From: Lithospermum erythrorhizon
Taxonomy: Eukaryota; Streptophyta; Magnoliopsida; Boraginales; Boraginaceae
Direction: 5' to 3'
NCBI GenBank assembly: GCA_019722365.1
Contig: JADFUC010001219.1
Coordinates: 1-64,000 of the forward strand
Length of the DNA stretch: 64,000 nucleotides
Positions 1-11,660 of the stretch are shown piece after piece. The number at the start of each line of letters is the position of its first letter. The stretch's first letter is position 1. The position numbers were made by a program, and so were the translations under genes. The notes beneath the pieces were generated by a model. It did no database searches and was not told the origin of the DNA. It saw nothing but the letters and a program-made list of their open reading frames with translations.

Positions 1-103
1 TATTAAACCTTGAGGATATGTATCGCATAGTTGAGCATTTTACCTTTGGGAGGCGGCGTTTGAACTATTTGGTGAAGACCATAATATTCGGACAGGCTGG
101 TTG
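1..103 (+). pseudogene. MTB (METTL14-type) exon fragment, truncated by window edge
   Basis: The stretch is nearly identical to 22,853-22,947, the fifth recognisable exon of the MTB gene in this window (residues [10 protein letters not shown], then GRRR). It differs by a few substitutions, and two bases are missing after the GRRR codons, which breaks the frame. Similarity stops abruptly at the codons for GW; no splice donor follows and the sequence beyond is unrelated. It is therefore a decayed partial copy. Whether more of the copy lies to the left cannot be seen. Confidence 0.85.
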
Positions 104-789
104 CACTTAATCATTTGTACAACTGATGAGTTGCATTCAATGTCCACATTTGCAAAAACCTTTGTTTTTATCACATGCACTCGGAGCTTTAAAGAGAGCT
201 TGCATCAGCAAAAGCCGAGACTTCTGTTCAAAGCACATTGCATCGCCAGCAAACTCTTCATTATTTATGTTAGTAATTCAAAGCAAATGAATTCTTTTGA
301 TCCATCTATGTTTGTCCAACTTTTTGAACATATGTTTGTTAGGTGGAACCTATGTATTTGGAGAATCTTCTGGGTGTTTTTATGATTGGAATCTAAGATA
401 TCTTTTTTTCCATTATACTTGTTCTGAAAAATTCTATATTGAATAGGTTTACTTATCCTTAGCCTAGTGTCTACTTGATCTTTTCAACCACCGGTGTTTT
501 GCGACATTTTGAAAATCAACCCTAAGTTATCGCTCGCTGTTAAAACTTAGACAATTCAGCCATTTTTATGATGGCATTTTAGCTAAATAATCCTATCTCA
601 CAAAATTCAAAACGAAGACTTAACAATAGAAACAAAAAACTAAATCTTAAACATCTTTAAACTAACAAATGAATATTCCTTTACACAATGTAAGTTGAAA
701 AGAGATTTGCAAGGAGGATTAAAATATCCAGCTTAAAACAGTAGATAGCTGAGGAAGAGTCCTAAAGTAGATATTGAGAGTCCAAGTGT
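104..789. other. No gene seen
   Basis: AT-rich sequence with short open frames only; the 94-codon frame at 101-385 reads out of the MTB fragment and resembles nothing I know. No RNA gene or repeat recognised. Confidence 0.5.
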
Positions 790-884
790 AGATATTGAGA
801 GTTGACGCAATTAGGTTATGTCGAATTTTGGTAATAAGAATGATGGCAGTGATCAGTTTATGATTCTCGCTTAACAATTCTCGT

Positions 885-1490
885 TTGCCATACATACGCC
901 TCGGGGTATGCGTATCGGGTGATCGAATCATTCTTATTTCATCACAATTATTTGGTTCTGTGCCAGTGGAAGTTACAGGACATCCAATATCGGGAAATTC
1001 ATTCAAAACATTGGAAATGCTTCACGTGGATATTAAGTTTGGGTTTACTGTTTTAAGAGCTATGAGAAATCAACTGGTGGTTATGTTTATGCCTCTCTCG
1101 CAGTAAATTTTATCGAACCTAGATGTTCGGTAATGATCATAGGTCATCTATGGTCTATCCAGCCAGCCCATCGAAAGCGAACACGCATTTAATGCAGGTT
1201 AATTGGGGATAATTCGATGTCGGTACCAAATTTTTCAATTTTAAACATATCTAACTGTCAGAGATGTACTTGGTGTTTGTTCCTATTTACTTTGAATCGA
1301 AAGTTGGGTTTGAAGTTGCAATTAAAGGAGAGTGAGACATGTCCTTTGTTAACAATTCAGGATATCCAATATAGAAATTGACTCTCGGGGGTCCTGTATT
1401 TGACAATAAAGGATCGGTGGTCTGCAGTTGTTCGGAGATGACTCTACGCATGGAATTCAAGCTTAATGTATCATTCATCTTATATTAGCA
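885..1490 (+). pseudogene. Relic of a plant trypsin-like (Do-like) serine protease
   Basis: The clearest piece is at about 1,381-1,485, where one frame reads LGGPVFDNKGSVV followed by CSEMTLRMEF. This is the pattern around the catalytic-serine loop of plant trypsin-like/DegP-like proteins (GGP-hydrophobic-D-x-x-G-x-VVG). The upstream frame at 885-1106 (73 codons, containing GDRIILISS) may be another exon of the same gene but is only weakly supportive. There is no continuous frame, no clear start, and stops lie between the pieces. A related, better preserved gene begins at 3,085, so this looks like the tail of a neighbouring duplicate. Family assignment is by motif only. Confidence 0.5.
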
Positions 1491-1729
1491 TTAGGACGTC
1501 ACCTGATATTCGTATATCCATTGATGGAAAGAATCCTCATAATGCTGATAAGGCCATACTGACTGTTGAACTTGGAATGCAATCCTTTGTTTATAGGTCT
1601 TTACTTACAGAAATACTTACAAAAAATAATTGACTTTTGAACTTGAAGGCACTAACTGAGTTTGAGAGAGACTATTTGCAAGTATTTCTTTTTATTGTAC
1701 TTTGCTCATTTAATTTGGTGAGTTCATCG

Positions 1730-2650
1730 TTTTGGCCAAACCTTCTTCAAATTTTCGAAGACCTTTACGCACCAAATTGCTATTTAAACTAACGTCCTCA
1801 ATTCCCATAGAGATATAACCCCAAACTAATTCCTACTCACACATATCAAACACTGACTTTCATAGATGGGGTTAGTACCTAAAATCATATCACTTTAATA
1901 AGTGAAGATTTTGCCCACGAGAAACGAAAGTACATGGCTCAGACGCAGATATAATCCTCGCTTCGATCACCGTCTCTGGGATATATAAGAATCATTCATA
2001 ATGACCACTCCACCATCGGGCTTGAAAAACAGTGACAGTAGCAAGGGCGTGACTATCTACATAACTAAATGCATTATCGCCATGATGGACAATAACAAAT
2101 AAAATCAGAAACCAGTTTGCACTCTCCTAATATCCTAGTAGCCTAGGATCAACATAATAATACATAGTGGTATTATCTTCCACGACACTCAGAATGGCAA
2201 CATTCATGCTCGACATTTCTTTATTTACTTACCTTTAACTTAAATTGAACTCAGAGGTCGGCCATAAATAGGCTGACGAGTAAGTCTCTTCCTGCTCTAA
2301 CAGTACAGATAGATTTATACTAAGAACTATGAACCCTTTACTCCTTATACAAACCCAACAAAGGTAATGTTCATATTTCTTCACACGCTTCTTCTTACTA
2401 CACCTACGACGTATTTTTGTGAAATTTAACTTTATAATCCAAACAGTCTTCAACAACCTTCATACAATTGCTCGTCCGTTCTTTGGACTTCACACTATGT
2501 TGATTCTTATCCAAAAAGGTGACCAACATAGTTGTATCGTTTTACATTCTACACTACACAAACTTGAAGAAAATAGCAAAAATAATGAGCCAAAAATTAA
2601 GCAAAACACATACCAAAAAGTTTAACATTAGACTTCGATAAAATAAGATG
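1730..2650 (+). repeat. Dispersed/duplicated block, copy A (copy B at 13,630-14,360)
   Basis: Ordered matches to 13,630-14,360 in the same orientation: for example ACACATATCAAACACTG at about 1,842 and 13,734, CGACGTATT.TTGTGAAATT at about 2,407 and 14,095, and AGTTTAACATT near 2,620 and 14,325. The copies have diverged by many substitutions and small indels. No coding sequence recognised. It may be a decayed mobile element or the 5' flank of the duplicated protease gene. Confidence 0.7.
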
Positions 2651-2659
2651 TTGATTCAT

Positions 2660-3084
2660 GCGTGTACGGTTCAACTGGGCTAAAAATGATAATCCGAATC
2701 AGGAACCGATGGGAAATCAACTAGAAACGAATTGATTTAGAAGCCACTGAGGAATCACTTTTGGCAAAAGCATTGCTTTGCTTCGAGAAAAACGAAAACG
2801 AACCTATTACGCCGTCTCTCTCAAAAAAGTCAATCTAAATTATCTGCTTTCATTCTGCTCGCTCAAATTTAAAACGAATCATTATTGCCTCTTTAAAAAT
2901 GAATCTAAATTCATTCCGCTTTCAATCTGGCTCAGTTTCACCTCTTTAACAGATTTTGCCCAAATTTCAAAATATAGCAAATTCATAAAAAAAATACTAT
3001 AAAATTTGAATATAAATACCTCAAACCCAGCTATGTTTGGTGTCTTTCTTATCTTGTTTGTGCTGCCCTTGGTTGCAATTTAGG
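2660..3084 (+). repeat. Flank shared with 11,200-11,565
   Basis: The last part (about 2,955-3,070) matches 11,395-11,535 closely, sharing AAATTTCAAAATATAGCAAA, ACTATAAAATTTGAATATAA and GGTGTCTTTCTTATCT. It lies immediately upstream of the ATG of the protease-like gene in both places, so it is probably the promoter and 5' leader of a duplicated gene. The TATAAAATT string at about 2,998 could serve as a TATA box. Confidence 0.6.
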
Positions 3085-6000
3085 ATGGGTAAAAAAAGCA
3101 AAGCAAAACGGCGAGAATCCATGAAAATTAAACAAGAGTATCCCTATTCATCCACTAATATTTTATTAGATAGAGCTGTTTCCAAAGTCTATCCATCCAT
3201 TGTCGCTATAACTAATTACACAGGTATTATAATCCCTACCATTTTTTAGTTGTCGTTATACAAAATTGTTTTATGTCTGAATTGTATCGAAACGGTTTTC
3301 AAAAAAGTTATTCAGCCAATTGTGTGTTGATTTTAAGCTAGAAGGTAAACTTTCAGGGAAATAGCACAAGGCCTGTTATTTTTACTACCAACCTTTCGAT
3401 ATTCAATTATCAACCAATGAAAAGAATGTCTGAGAGATGTTAACAATCTTTAGAGAATTTTTCGATAAAGAATAATCAAATATTTGTCACATCCTAAACG
3501 ATCACTTATATTGATATGTGGGGAGTATTAGTAATCCCAAATTCTGGTTATTTTCTTTCGTTATCGCAAAAGATGTTAGAAAATTGTAAATCCTCAATCT
3601 AATGTTATTTTTCATTTGTTTCTTTATCCAGGTGATGAGGAGCAGATGAGAATCGGATTGGCGGTCAATGGGGTTATATTTTCTTGTATATCTCAGGGTG
3701 ACAATGCTCAATTTGTTTGTTACATCTTAACTTCAGCTGATCTAGGTGTTAACGAAATCTTAATGAAGTCGAACTTTTCCAGTTTCTAAGGTGTTGATTA
3801 TTTCCTTTCTTTGTGGTCGACATTAAAAAATTATATATTGAAATATGTGATGGCATACTTGTTTATCACAGATTGATATCTGGGTACCAACTGTAATCAT
3901 ATCAAGGCTGACTGCGGCTTGCATTCGGTATTACAATATTGCCGTTTATAAAGATTGAACTGGTGTCGCCTTTACCTCCCGCCACATTAACCCCCTCTTC
4001 ACCGATTGGGTCTCGTTAGTCCCCTTGTCGCTTCCGAAAGTTCACTTCCCAATCACTCAATTATCCGCGATCGCTCAAATTCTTTTTCCCGAGACGCACT
4101 ACGGGCTGTTTATCTTGAATTCGAGGATCGTGTGATGTTAAAGTATATTCCGTAAATTTAGTATGGTTCAAATCATTTATAAGGCCTTTATTTAATGTTC
4201 AAGTCACATAACATATACGCATTAGTAATTTAGTACTCCCCCTGCTCCTAAAGACGGTCTAATTTTCGACTTTTTTAATAGTTGAACTTTGACCGTAGAT
4301 ACTTTTATCATTGTACATTTTTTTTTCTTTAGTCTATATTGCGGATTCTTTATAGTTTTGTTCTCTCTTTTCTTTGTTCTAGTGTTGATTACATAATTTT
4401 GAGTTCGAAAGACTAATACCTCAGATCAATCAGAAAGTGTCCACAGTAAGTTCTCATCTATATGTCCTATATATGGTTCATAGACAATTTTGTTGAATCA
4501 TGCCTTATGTTTGAAAATCATATGTGATAGTAGTTTTGATCTCAAGTTCTCTCCCTCCTCTATCTTCTCTTTCTAGTGGGTGCCCCATTATCAATCATGA
4601 AGGAGATGTTGTTGAATTGCTGTCAGATTGTACTCGCATTTTTGCCAATCAATATATTTTTGAAGTGGTGGTTACGTTAAGACATACGGGTAAGTTACTA
4701 TTTTATTTTATTTTTCATAAGAGATGAAACGTGAAATCTGCCTATTACATGGATTTATATACATTTTATGGTATGTATTGTCTAATTGCTGATGTGCTGG
4801 TTATTCATCATTCCACTATGATAGTTTTTTGTGTCATATCTTCCTTCCAGTTTTTCTCGTTTCATTTCCTTTTGTAAAAAACCAGATGATATGTTCTTAC
4901 TCATGTCCACTCACTAAGTGTATATAGGCCTGGAGGCCAAAATTCATTTTCGGATATAAATTCACCTCGCAATTTGATTCTCGCCAGAATACTACATTCT
5001 TGAATATCCAGCCTATGTTGTCAGTTCCTTTGATTATCTTAGATACAAGCTCGTAGTCCCGCAAAACTACAAAGTATTTTCTTTTGCATTGCAATAAATT
5101 TATTGCATTTCATTTTTTGTTTATGCATGTGAACTGCATAATGTCTCAACATCCGCAATTATAAAGTTTCGATCCGATTTCATATAAAATATAGAGATTT
5201 ATGTACCTTTCTTTATCAGTGGCTAATCTATTTATGTATGTAATCGCTGAGACTATCGCTCATGATTGTGACATTTCCGACGCAAGTATAGTTGAAGAGG
5301 TTTCGATCTTCCGACTTTGCAATTGTATTTAGATATTCATTTCCACATCATAATTTAGACTATAAGGTGCCGGCTAATTACTTAAGTTTTGATTTCTAAA
5401 GAATTTCTTTCCCAGCTTTTTGAAATTATCGGTTTCCCCATGCTCAATTTAGCGAGGAGACTAATTAGTTGGTGATTGGATAAACCTTCAACCTTGCCAA
5501 GTCTCATTTACAACCTGCTAAATCTTTTGAAGGCCCATTACTATTCCTTTAAATTTGTAAGTCATTAACTGTGCGTTGTCTTTAAATGTTCCATTAGATA
5601 AAACTTATTTTCTGGACATAGTACTTATAACCCCGGTTCATCCAATGTTTCCTAAAACCGTATAGAAAGATGAAGGTGCTGTTGAGTGAATGCCTTTGGT
5701 GACAATAGGCAACCGAAGCTTGTTGTGGAGGGATGGACAGATCATGCTGACTATAGTTGATAATGCTAGTGACAAATTTAAGAGAACTATAGTTTGAGAA
5801 TGTGTTTTTAACCTTTGTTATTGGAGGCTCAAATAATTAATGATACTTTCGACAATGTAGCACTGAGCTTTGCAGGTTAAGTTCATTGGAAATATTTAAG
5901 AAATAAATAGTTTTATGGGTTACCAAATACCAATGACCTTCATCTTTATTTATAATCAACAATTACAAAGGATGAGTGTAGATAAGATTGCTAAATCATA

Positions 6001-6440
6001 TCAAATCTAAGCAATAATTATATGAACTAATTGATAAGCTTGTTTATTGAATTTATTTTAACTAAATAAGAATTAATAATTCTGCACTCACAATATTGTC
6101 TAAAAAAAATCAACATGTTTGGTAGCTGTTTCCTGATGTTTCAGTGGGTATGTTTTGGACTCACATGATTGAATATCAGGGTGATTTATCTCTTACAGCC
6201 CTACAATGGTGTTTGTATAGTTAAATATTTTCGTGTTGGACTAGTATATTCATAATCTTTGTCATCGCAATGGAGTTTTACTTTATATCAATAGCCTAGC
6301 CGGGTTGTTGAGATCAATGTTATTTCCATGTGAATAGCACTTGGGTCTTCAGCCGCCTCTGCTAATATGCGCCTGGTGACGTTATTTCGCCAATGCGATG
6401 GAAGACCTGTGAAGAGTATGGTCACCATTTATGCATCGAT
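3085..6440 (+). pseudogene. Trypsin-like/PDZ (Do-like) serine protease gene, probably broken
   Basis: Exon-like pieces in order on one strand: 3,085-3,223, start MGKKSKAKRRESMKIKQEYP with a basic N-terminus, ending SIVAITNYTG before a donor; about 3,632-3,740, after a CAG acceptor, reading to YILTSADL, like the SGF-V-LTS strand of trypsin-like folds; 4,577-4,690, SGCPIINHEGDVVELL, the catalytic-serine loop with a C where G or S is usual; and about 6,330-6,425, a PDZ-like piece with ASANMR then QCDGRPVKSM. In the last piece two nearby opposite indels (about 6,372 and 6,393) throw PGDVIS out of frame. Plant family members carry a His-Asp-Ser trypsin fold followed by a PDZ domain; their exact function is poorly known. 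I cannot see the exons for the His and Asp part, and the frame breaks argue for a pseudogene or for sequence error. Confidence 0.5.
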
Positions 6441-8990
6441 TCATATTGTTCTTGTTTTACTTATTTTAAGCCCCTTGGTTTGCAATTATATTCGACGTAT
6501 AGATAACTCCACTCTGGCAAATGGGCTTCAACTTATTCTTGGTATTCTTTCTTTTGTGAGCTATTAGTTGATATGACTTCAGAGGCGCTTCTCAAGTATA
6601 AGTTGACAAATTGTAGTTTTATCTCCTAGTTTCTGTTTGGTCCTTCATTGTAATACTTCCATGTAATCTCTTTCTTTTGTGTTCTTACACAAATTGTGAA
6701 TATGAGAATAAAATACAGTAGGCTTATTATATATATATTTTAGCTTACTAAAGTTAATGTTTAGATCTTCACAATGGTGCTCTAATGTAATAGTTTGATT
6801 GACCTTGATTACTCAAGCTTTCTTTTAAGATTCTTTTAGGAGGAGGGATAGGAACAACAAAGGTAGTTAATAAGGAATAGACAGTTGCTGATTTTATAAG
6901 TTATGTATTGAATTTGTGCATGAAAAATAAGAAGGGAGTAGGAAAGCCAAATCTATTAAAGGGTTGTATGGGTTTACCTAAAATTGGCATTTGAGGAATT
7001 CCAAAGAGTTGACACTCAGGAGAGATGGAGATTGTAAATAGAAAATTTTCGAAAAATCCTTTCTATGCTTTTTTTTTTCCTTCATAACTTTCATATTAAA
7101 GGGTGACATTAGTGAGACTCGACTAAGTTCTTAGATGGTCCGTGATTCTGGAGAAGACAATCATCAAATCGAAGGACAATTGAAACTAGTGTCAGCAGAT
7201 ATACAATGATGTAAAGAAAGAAAACTATCATTTAAGTGGTTTTACAAAGTGACTAAGGAAAATAATTGTAGTTTGCAGAAGCTTAAAACATTCTTGGCAA
7301 TGGTTAAGAACAGGGAGAAAGAATAATTATTCAGAAGCTGTCCACAAACATTTGGCAAATGGTTAAAGAACACGGAGCAATAATAATTATTCAGAAGTTA
7401 TCAACCCTTCTTTCTGCTTTTTTCGTTGTTTCATTAAGATGTGTGTATTCACATTTATTCATCTTTGGGGAATTAGGGGTATTATTTGTTCCGAATGATT
7501 TGTTTGTTACTCAAGGAAAATCTTTTTTACTATTCCATATGTAATTGCTGCAAGTTACCAAACATTTGGATGAGTCGGGCATAATGTATCAATACTTCAT
7601 TTCAGTTCTTTGAATTACTTTGGGATGCTTTGGGGAAATCATAGAAGTAAAGGGAGTAAGAGGGCTTTTGTCTTACATTTCTTTTGAAATTAGAATTAAA
7701 CGCCATGAAGACCTGAGTTCTGCCGTAAGTTTTCGAAGATGTCTGGAATTTATGCATGAGATGCCCAATCCTGATCACCCAGCAGTTTTAATCTCGACCC
7801 TTTCCAATATTTCATTGGAACCCCAGTATTTACTAAGATAGGTAATTTGATGTGGCAAATATAAGGGCTTTTAAGAACATAGTAAGATGTATTAATGAAG
7901 GTGGTTGACTTAGTTGGATGTATAATTATACCTTGTTTTAAGCCAAGAGTATCAAGGAAAATTATAGGGTAAACAAGTACTATATGTGGCAAGTTTGTTG
8001 TATTAACTAGTATGGAAGGGTGAAGATGGATAGTTGTATAAAATTAGAGAGAAGTCATTATTCTAGCAATGTTTTTTCTTTCTTCCAGAAATAGGTCACA
8101 AATAAAATGTGTATAATATTAAATGATATGAAGGTCTAATAAATCAACATGGTCGAAACCTTTGGAAGATCCCTCTAATAATTGTTTTTGGTGGAGACGA
8201 CCAGCAGTAGATGTGTGCATAATTAGAAGCATATTATCAATAGTGCAGCAGTCCAGGCCAGACACACTTGAGGGCATATTAGCAAATTGTTAGTGCATAG
8301 TGCACCTCATAGCTCAAATCTTGTGCTTTGTGATACTTAATCTTGAATACTATAGAAAAGAGACCCATTCTTGGATTTTTTTTATTAAAACCTCATCAAT
8401 CATAAGTCCAAAAGTGGACCTTTCAAAGCCTTCTCAAGTACCATCAACACCAAAACTAAATATATGCTCAATACTGTATTTGGTTTTAATAAATGTCGGA
8501 ACATGATCATGCTGACATTTAAAGAAGAAAAGAATCGCTTTTATGATGACAAGAAACTGAATTTGAATTTGCACATGCTGGTATAGTTGTTATTGCATTC
8601 ATTATGATTCTAGGTTTATAGTGTTGAACTCAACTAAGCGTGTTACCAACCTTTGCGCTTTATGTACTTGACTACAGGATTAGAATTAGTAAAACATGCT
8701 TACAAAAACAAAAACTTATCAAATCAAGTGTGCAAGATAAAAAGTCTCTATTTGTTACTTTAATTGTAGTCTTCTATGTTGAAGATTGTAATATTATCCT
8801 GTGATAAGAGAGAGTGATAAGAGAGAGGTTGTTTCCTAAATTGTACCAAGAGTAAAGTGCCTACATTATTTACTACTTTACAAAAAGATTAGAAGCTCAG
8901 AACAAGAAAACCAATAGACTAAATATCAAATTAGGGAGTGTATATTACTTTGTTGTTTTCATTTGACTATATAATTCACTAAATGTTCTT
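6441..8990. other. No gene seen
   Basis: AT-rich sequence with scattered 60-80 codon frames lacking family resemblance. A short near-duplicate lies at about 7,310-7,400 (CAGAAGCTGTCCACAAACAT region followed by a similar run). Nothing else supported. Confidence 0.5.
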
Positions 8991-8999
8991 GATTTATAG

Positions 9000-9161
9000 G
9001 AAATATTAAAAAGAATGATTCATCAGTAAGAAATCAACGAAGAATAAGGCAAAGAAAAGAAAGAAAATTTCGGAAGGGGAAGGGTCGATTTCTTCAAAGG
9101 CTAAGACTGGGAAAAGGAAAAGGAAAAGGAAAAATAAAACCTAGGATGGAGCTTTCTTGAG
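9000..9161 (+). other. Possible lysine-rich terminal exon
   Basis: A CAG-less but acceptable TATAG acceptor at 8,998-8,999 is followed by a frame open to 9,161 with a strongly basic composition (KGKGRF, GKGKGKGKIK). An overlapping frame is equally basic (KKRKK, KRKRKRK) and ends in a stop at 9,143. Basic tails like this are typical of nuclear proteins, but low-complexity GGAAAA runs give the same result by chance. It might be the last exon of the protease-like gene upstream or nothing. Confidence 0.2.
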
Positions 9162-11199
9162 GAGGTGCAACCATTAAGAAATTTGAGGAAGAGAAATGAA
9201 GCTATTGACTGAATTGGTCCAAGTGTTGGACTATTTAATTTCTTCTATATATTTGTCATTTATGTTATAAAATTAAGATGGGTATGTTTGATCAAGTTAA
9301 CTTTATTAAATGTTTCAAATTGTTGCATTCTTTATTGTTATTAAACCTGAACCATCTACTAAGAAGAGGAATGCATTGAATTGAATTATACTGCAACTAT
9401 TAAGAACTCATAATGCATCTAATGGAACATCCAAAGCTTTTACCAAAAAGGTGATATCTTTAATTTGAGTTTATATTTAATTTTGTATGATGGACAGAAA
9501 AATAAGGTTAGACTTTAACAAAACAGTCGAAATTTCTATTATGACTTGATATAAGTGATTATTATTGTTTAGTTTAAAAGTACTTTATGAACTTATTAAT
9601 TTTATTATTTTCTATGAAAAGAAATATATAAGGAGGTAAATTAATAATGTTAAATATTTTTAAAGTTGAATACAAAAATTGTATATATAAAAGAAATAAT
9701 TACTTTTAGTTTTAAACAATCAACTAGGAAATAAGGTTTTACATAATAGAGCTGCGAATGAGCTTAAATATAGCTAACAGAAAGAAAGCAACAACTAAGT
9801 TTACTGGAGCAAGCCGAGTGGCTCTGTTGAGGGGTATCGTACTACTTTAAGCAATTTGCATGATGAGATGATATGTAGATTCACTGTCAAGGAATTTAAA
9901 ATTGCGGTGTTAAGCTTAACTTACCTCATTTTGAATGTCAAGATGGTGACTTGAAATTGAAGTTTACTAGTTTGATTTGAAATCAAGAATTTCAAGTCAA
10001 CATTTTCGTTTCTACTCATAGCAAAATTAGATACAATTTCAAGTTGTGGCTCATTTGGATGTCGAACCGAGTACTTGAACTCCGCTTTGTATTTAGAAAT
10101 CACATGAAAATTGATTTATATTTTGATCAAGCAAATAAGCACTTTCATCAATAACACTATCTATTATTGTGTTTGGTCATTAGTAAGTACTAAGAAAATG
10201 CGTCCTAGATGACGCAGTCGAAAACTTATATTTAAGCATAAAACATGGGGTTGTCCAAAGATACAGTGACCGCATGGTAGAACGACCCGCTTAAAGCCGC
10301 ATGACCATTGACGCTTTATTATTTAAATATCGATTTTGACACAGCTGATCGTATTTCTAACATAATTAATAAATTAAACACAACAACAGCCACATGGCCT
10401 CGCCATTAATTATACTTTTGCAGTTAGTAAATCGAAATCAAAGAACAAAGCATTCCAAAAAGATTCATTCATTAAAGAGATAGCTAAATACGTAAGAATA
10501 AACACAGATTTATTGGGATATCCCAAAGACAATATCTTCGACCCAATCAATAAAAAGGGGAAATTAAATCTAAATGCTCATGCTCCCTACTAATATTACA
10601 TATTTGGGTTTACGTCTCATATACCACCCTCTTTATTAAACCTTCATATTCATATTCACATCCTAATAATCTATTTTGGTGGTCCGGGTCACGCTGAGCA
10701 GACCAAAAAAGACATTTTATATAACTCACATTCTTTATCATTATCCAAAATCAAGATCATCAAGCACTATATACCATAAAAGCTTCTCGTCATCCATCCT
10801 TCAACTGCGCATTGGGTCGATTGAACCCAACAACCAACGAAGATTTTCACTGGCCGACTCACATCTCGAAAGTAGCCCAAATGCAGGCGCAAACCCGCAA
10901 AATACTTTAATACGAGAACCAATTTACTACTCCCTCCGCTTTTATTTACTGTTTCAAAGAATCAAGCATTACGATTAAAAATTAAAGTTAATAAAAGATA
11001 TCAGAATGTAGAATGACAATCAATCAGAATCAGATCATTTGGCCATCACACTCTCATTGTATTAAATATTCAAAAAGTACATCAAGTAAAAATACAATTG
11101 ACCATGCTTAAACGATAACTATTTTCACCAAAAATTAAGATTAAACGATAATTATAAAAAAAAAGTCAGAAAGATATATTTTTTCAATCAAGCAAACAT
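9162..11199. other. No gene seen
   Basis: AT-rich sequence. An open frame of 100 codons at 10,676-10,978 has no recognisable motif. The CTCCCTCCGCTTTTATTTAC string at 10,930 resembles the end of a Stowaway-like MITE, but no partner end was found. Confidence 0.45.
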
Positions 11200-11660
11200 A
11201 ATCCGAACAGAACTAAATTTTAAATCAACTGTAATCTAATTGATTTAGCTTTCCGGTTTTATGAATCACTGTGTATGTGGTTCGGTTTTGAGAAAAAAAC
11301 GAAAGTCGAACTCAAGAGATACCTCTCAAAAAGTCGAATCTAAATTCATTCTGCTTCAATTTGGCTCAATTTCAATTTCGTTTTCGGTCAGATTTTGTCT
11401 AAATTTCAAAATATAGCAAATTCATAAAAATACTATAAAATTTGAATATAAAAACCTCAAACCTAGCTTGGTGTCGGATCCAAGCATGGTGTGTATAACA
11501 GCTCAGCTTGGTGTCTTTCTTATCTCTACGTGCTGCCTCCCCTGCCCTTGGTTGTACTTCTAGATGGGTAAAAAGCAAAGCACGACGGCGAGAATCCATG
11601 GAAATTAAACAAGAGTATCCCTATTCATCCACAGAATAATATTTTATGATAGACTCCGGT
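11200..11660 (+). pseudogene. Second copy of the protease first exon and leader, frameshifted
   Basis: Matches 2,955-3,175. The leader is followed by ATGGGTAAAAAGCAAAGCAC at 11,562, where a deletion in the lysine run shifts the frame relative to 3,085, giving an early stop. The later words AAACAAGAGTATCCCTATTC and ATATTTTAT are conserved. The similarity ends near 11,655, before the position of the first-exon donor in the upstream copy. There is an extra insertion of about 45 bases (GTCGGATCCAAGCATGGTG) in the leader. Confidence 0.7.

Noticed and set aside
10676..10978. 100-codon plus-strand frame as a gene
   Set aside because: Composition is ordinary for noncoding AT-rich DNA; no motif and no splice signals or conserved neighbours.
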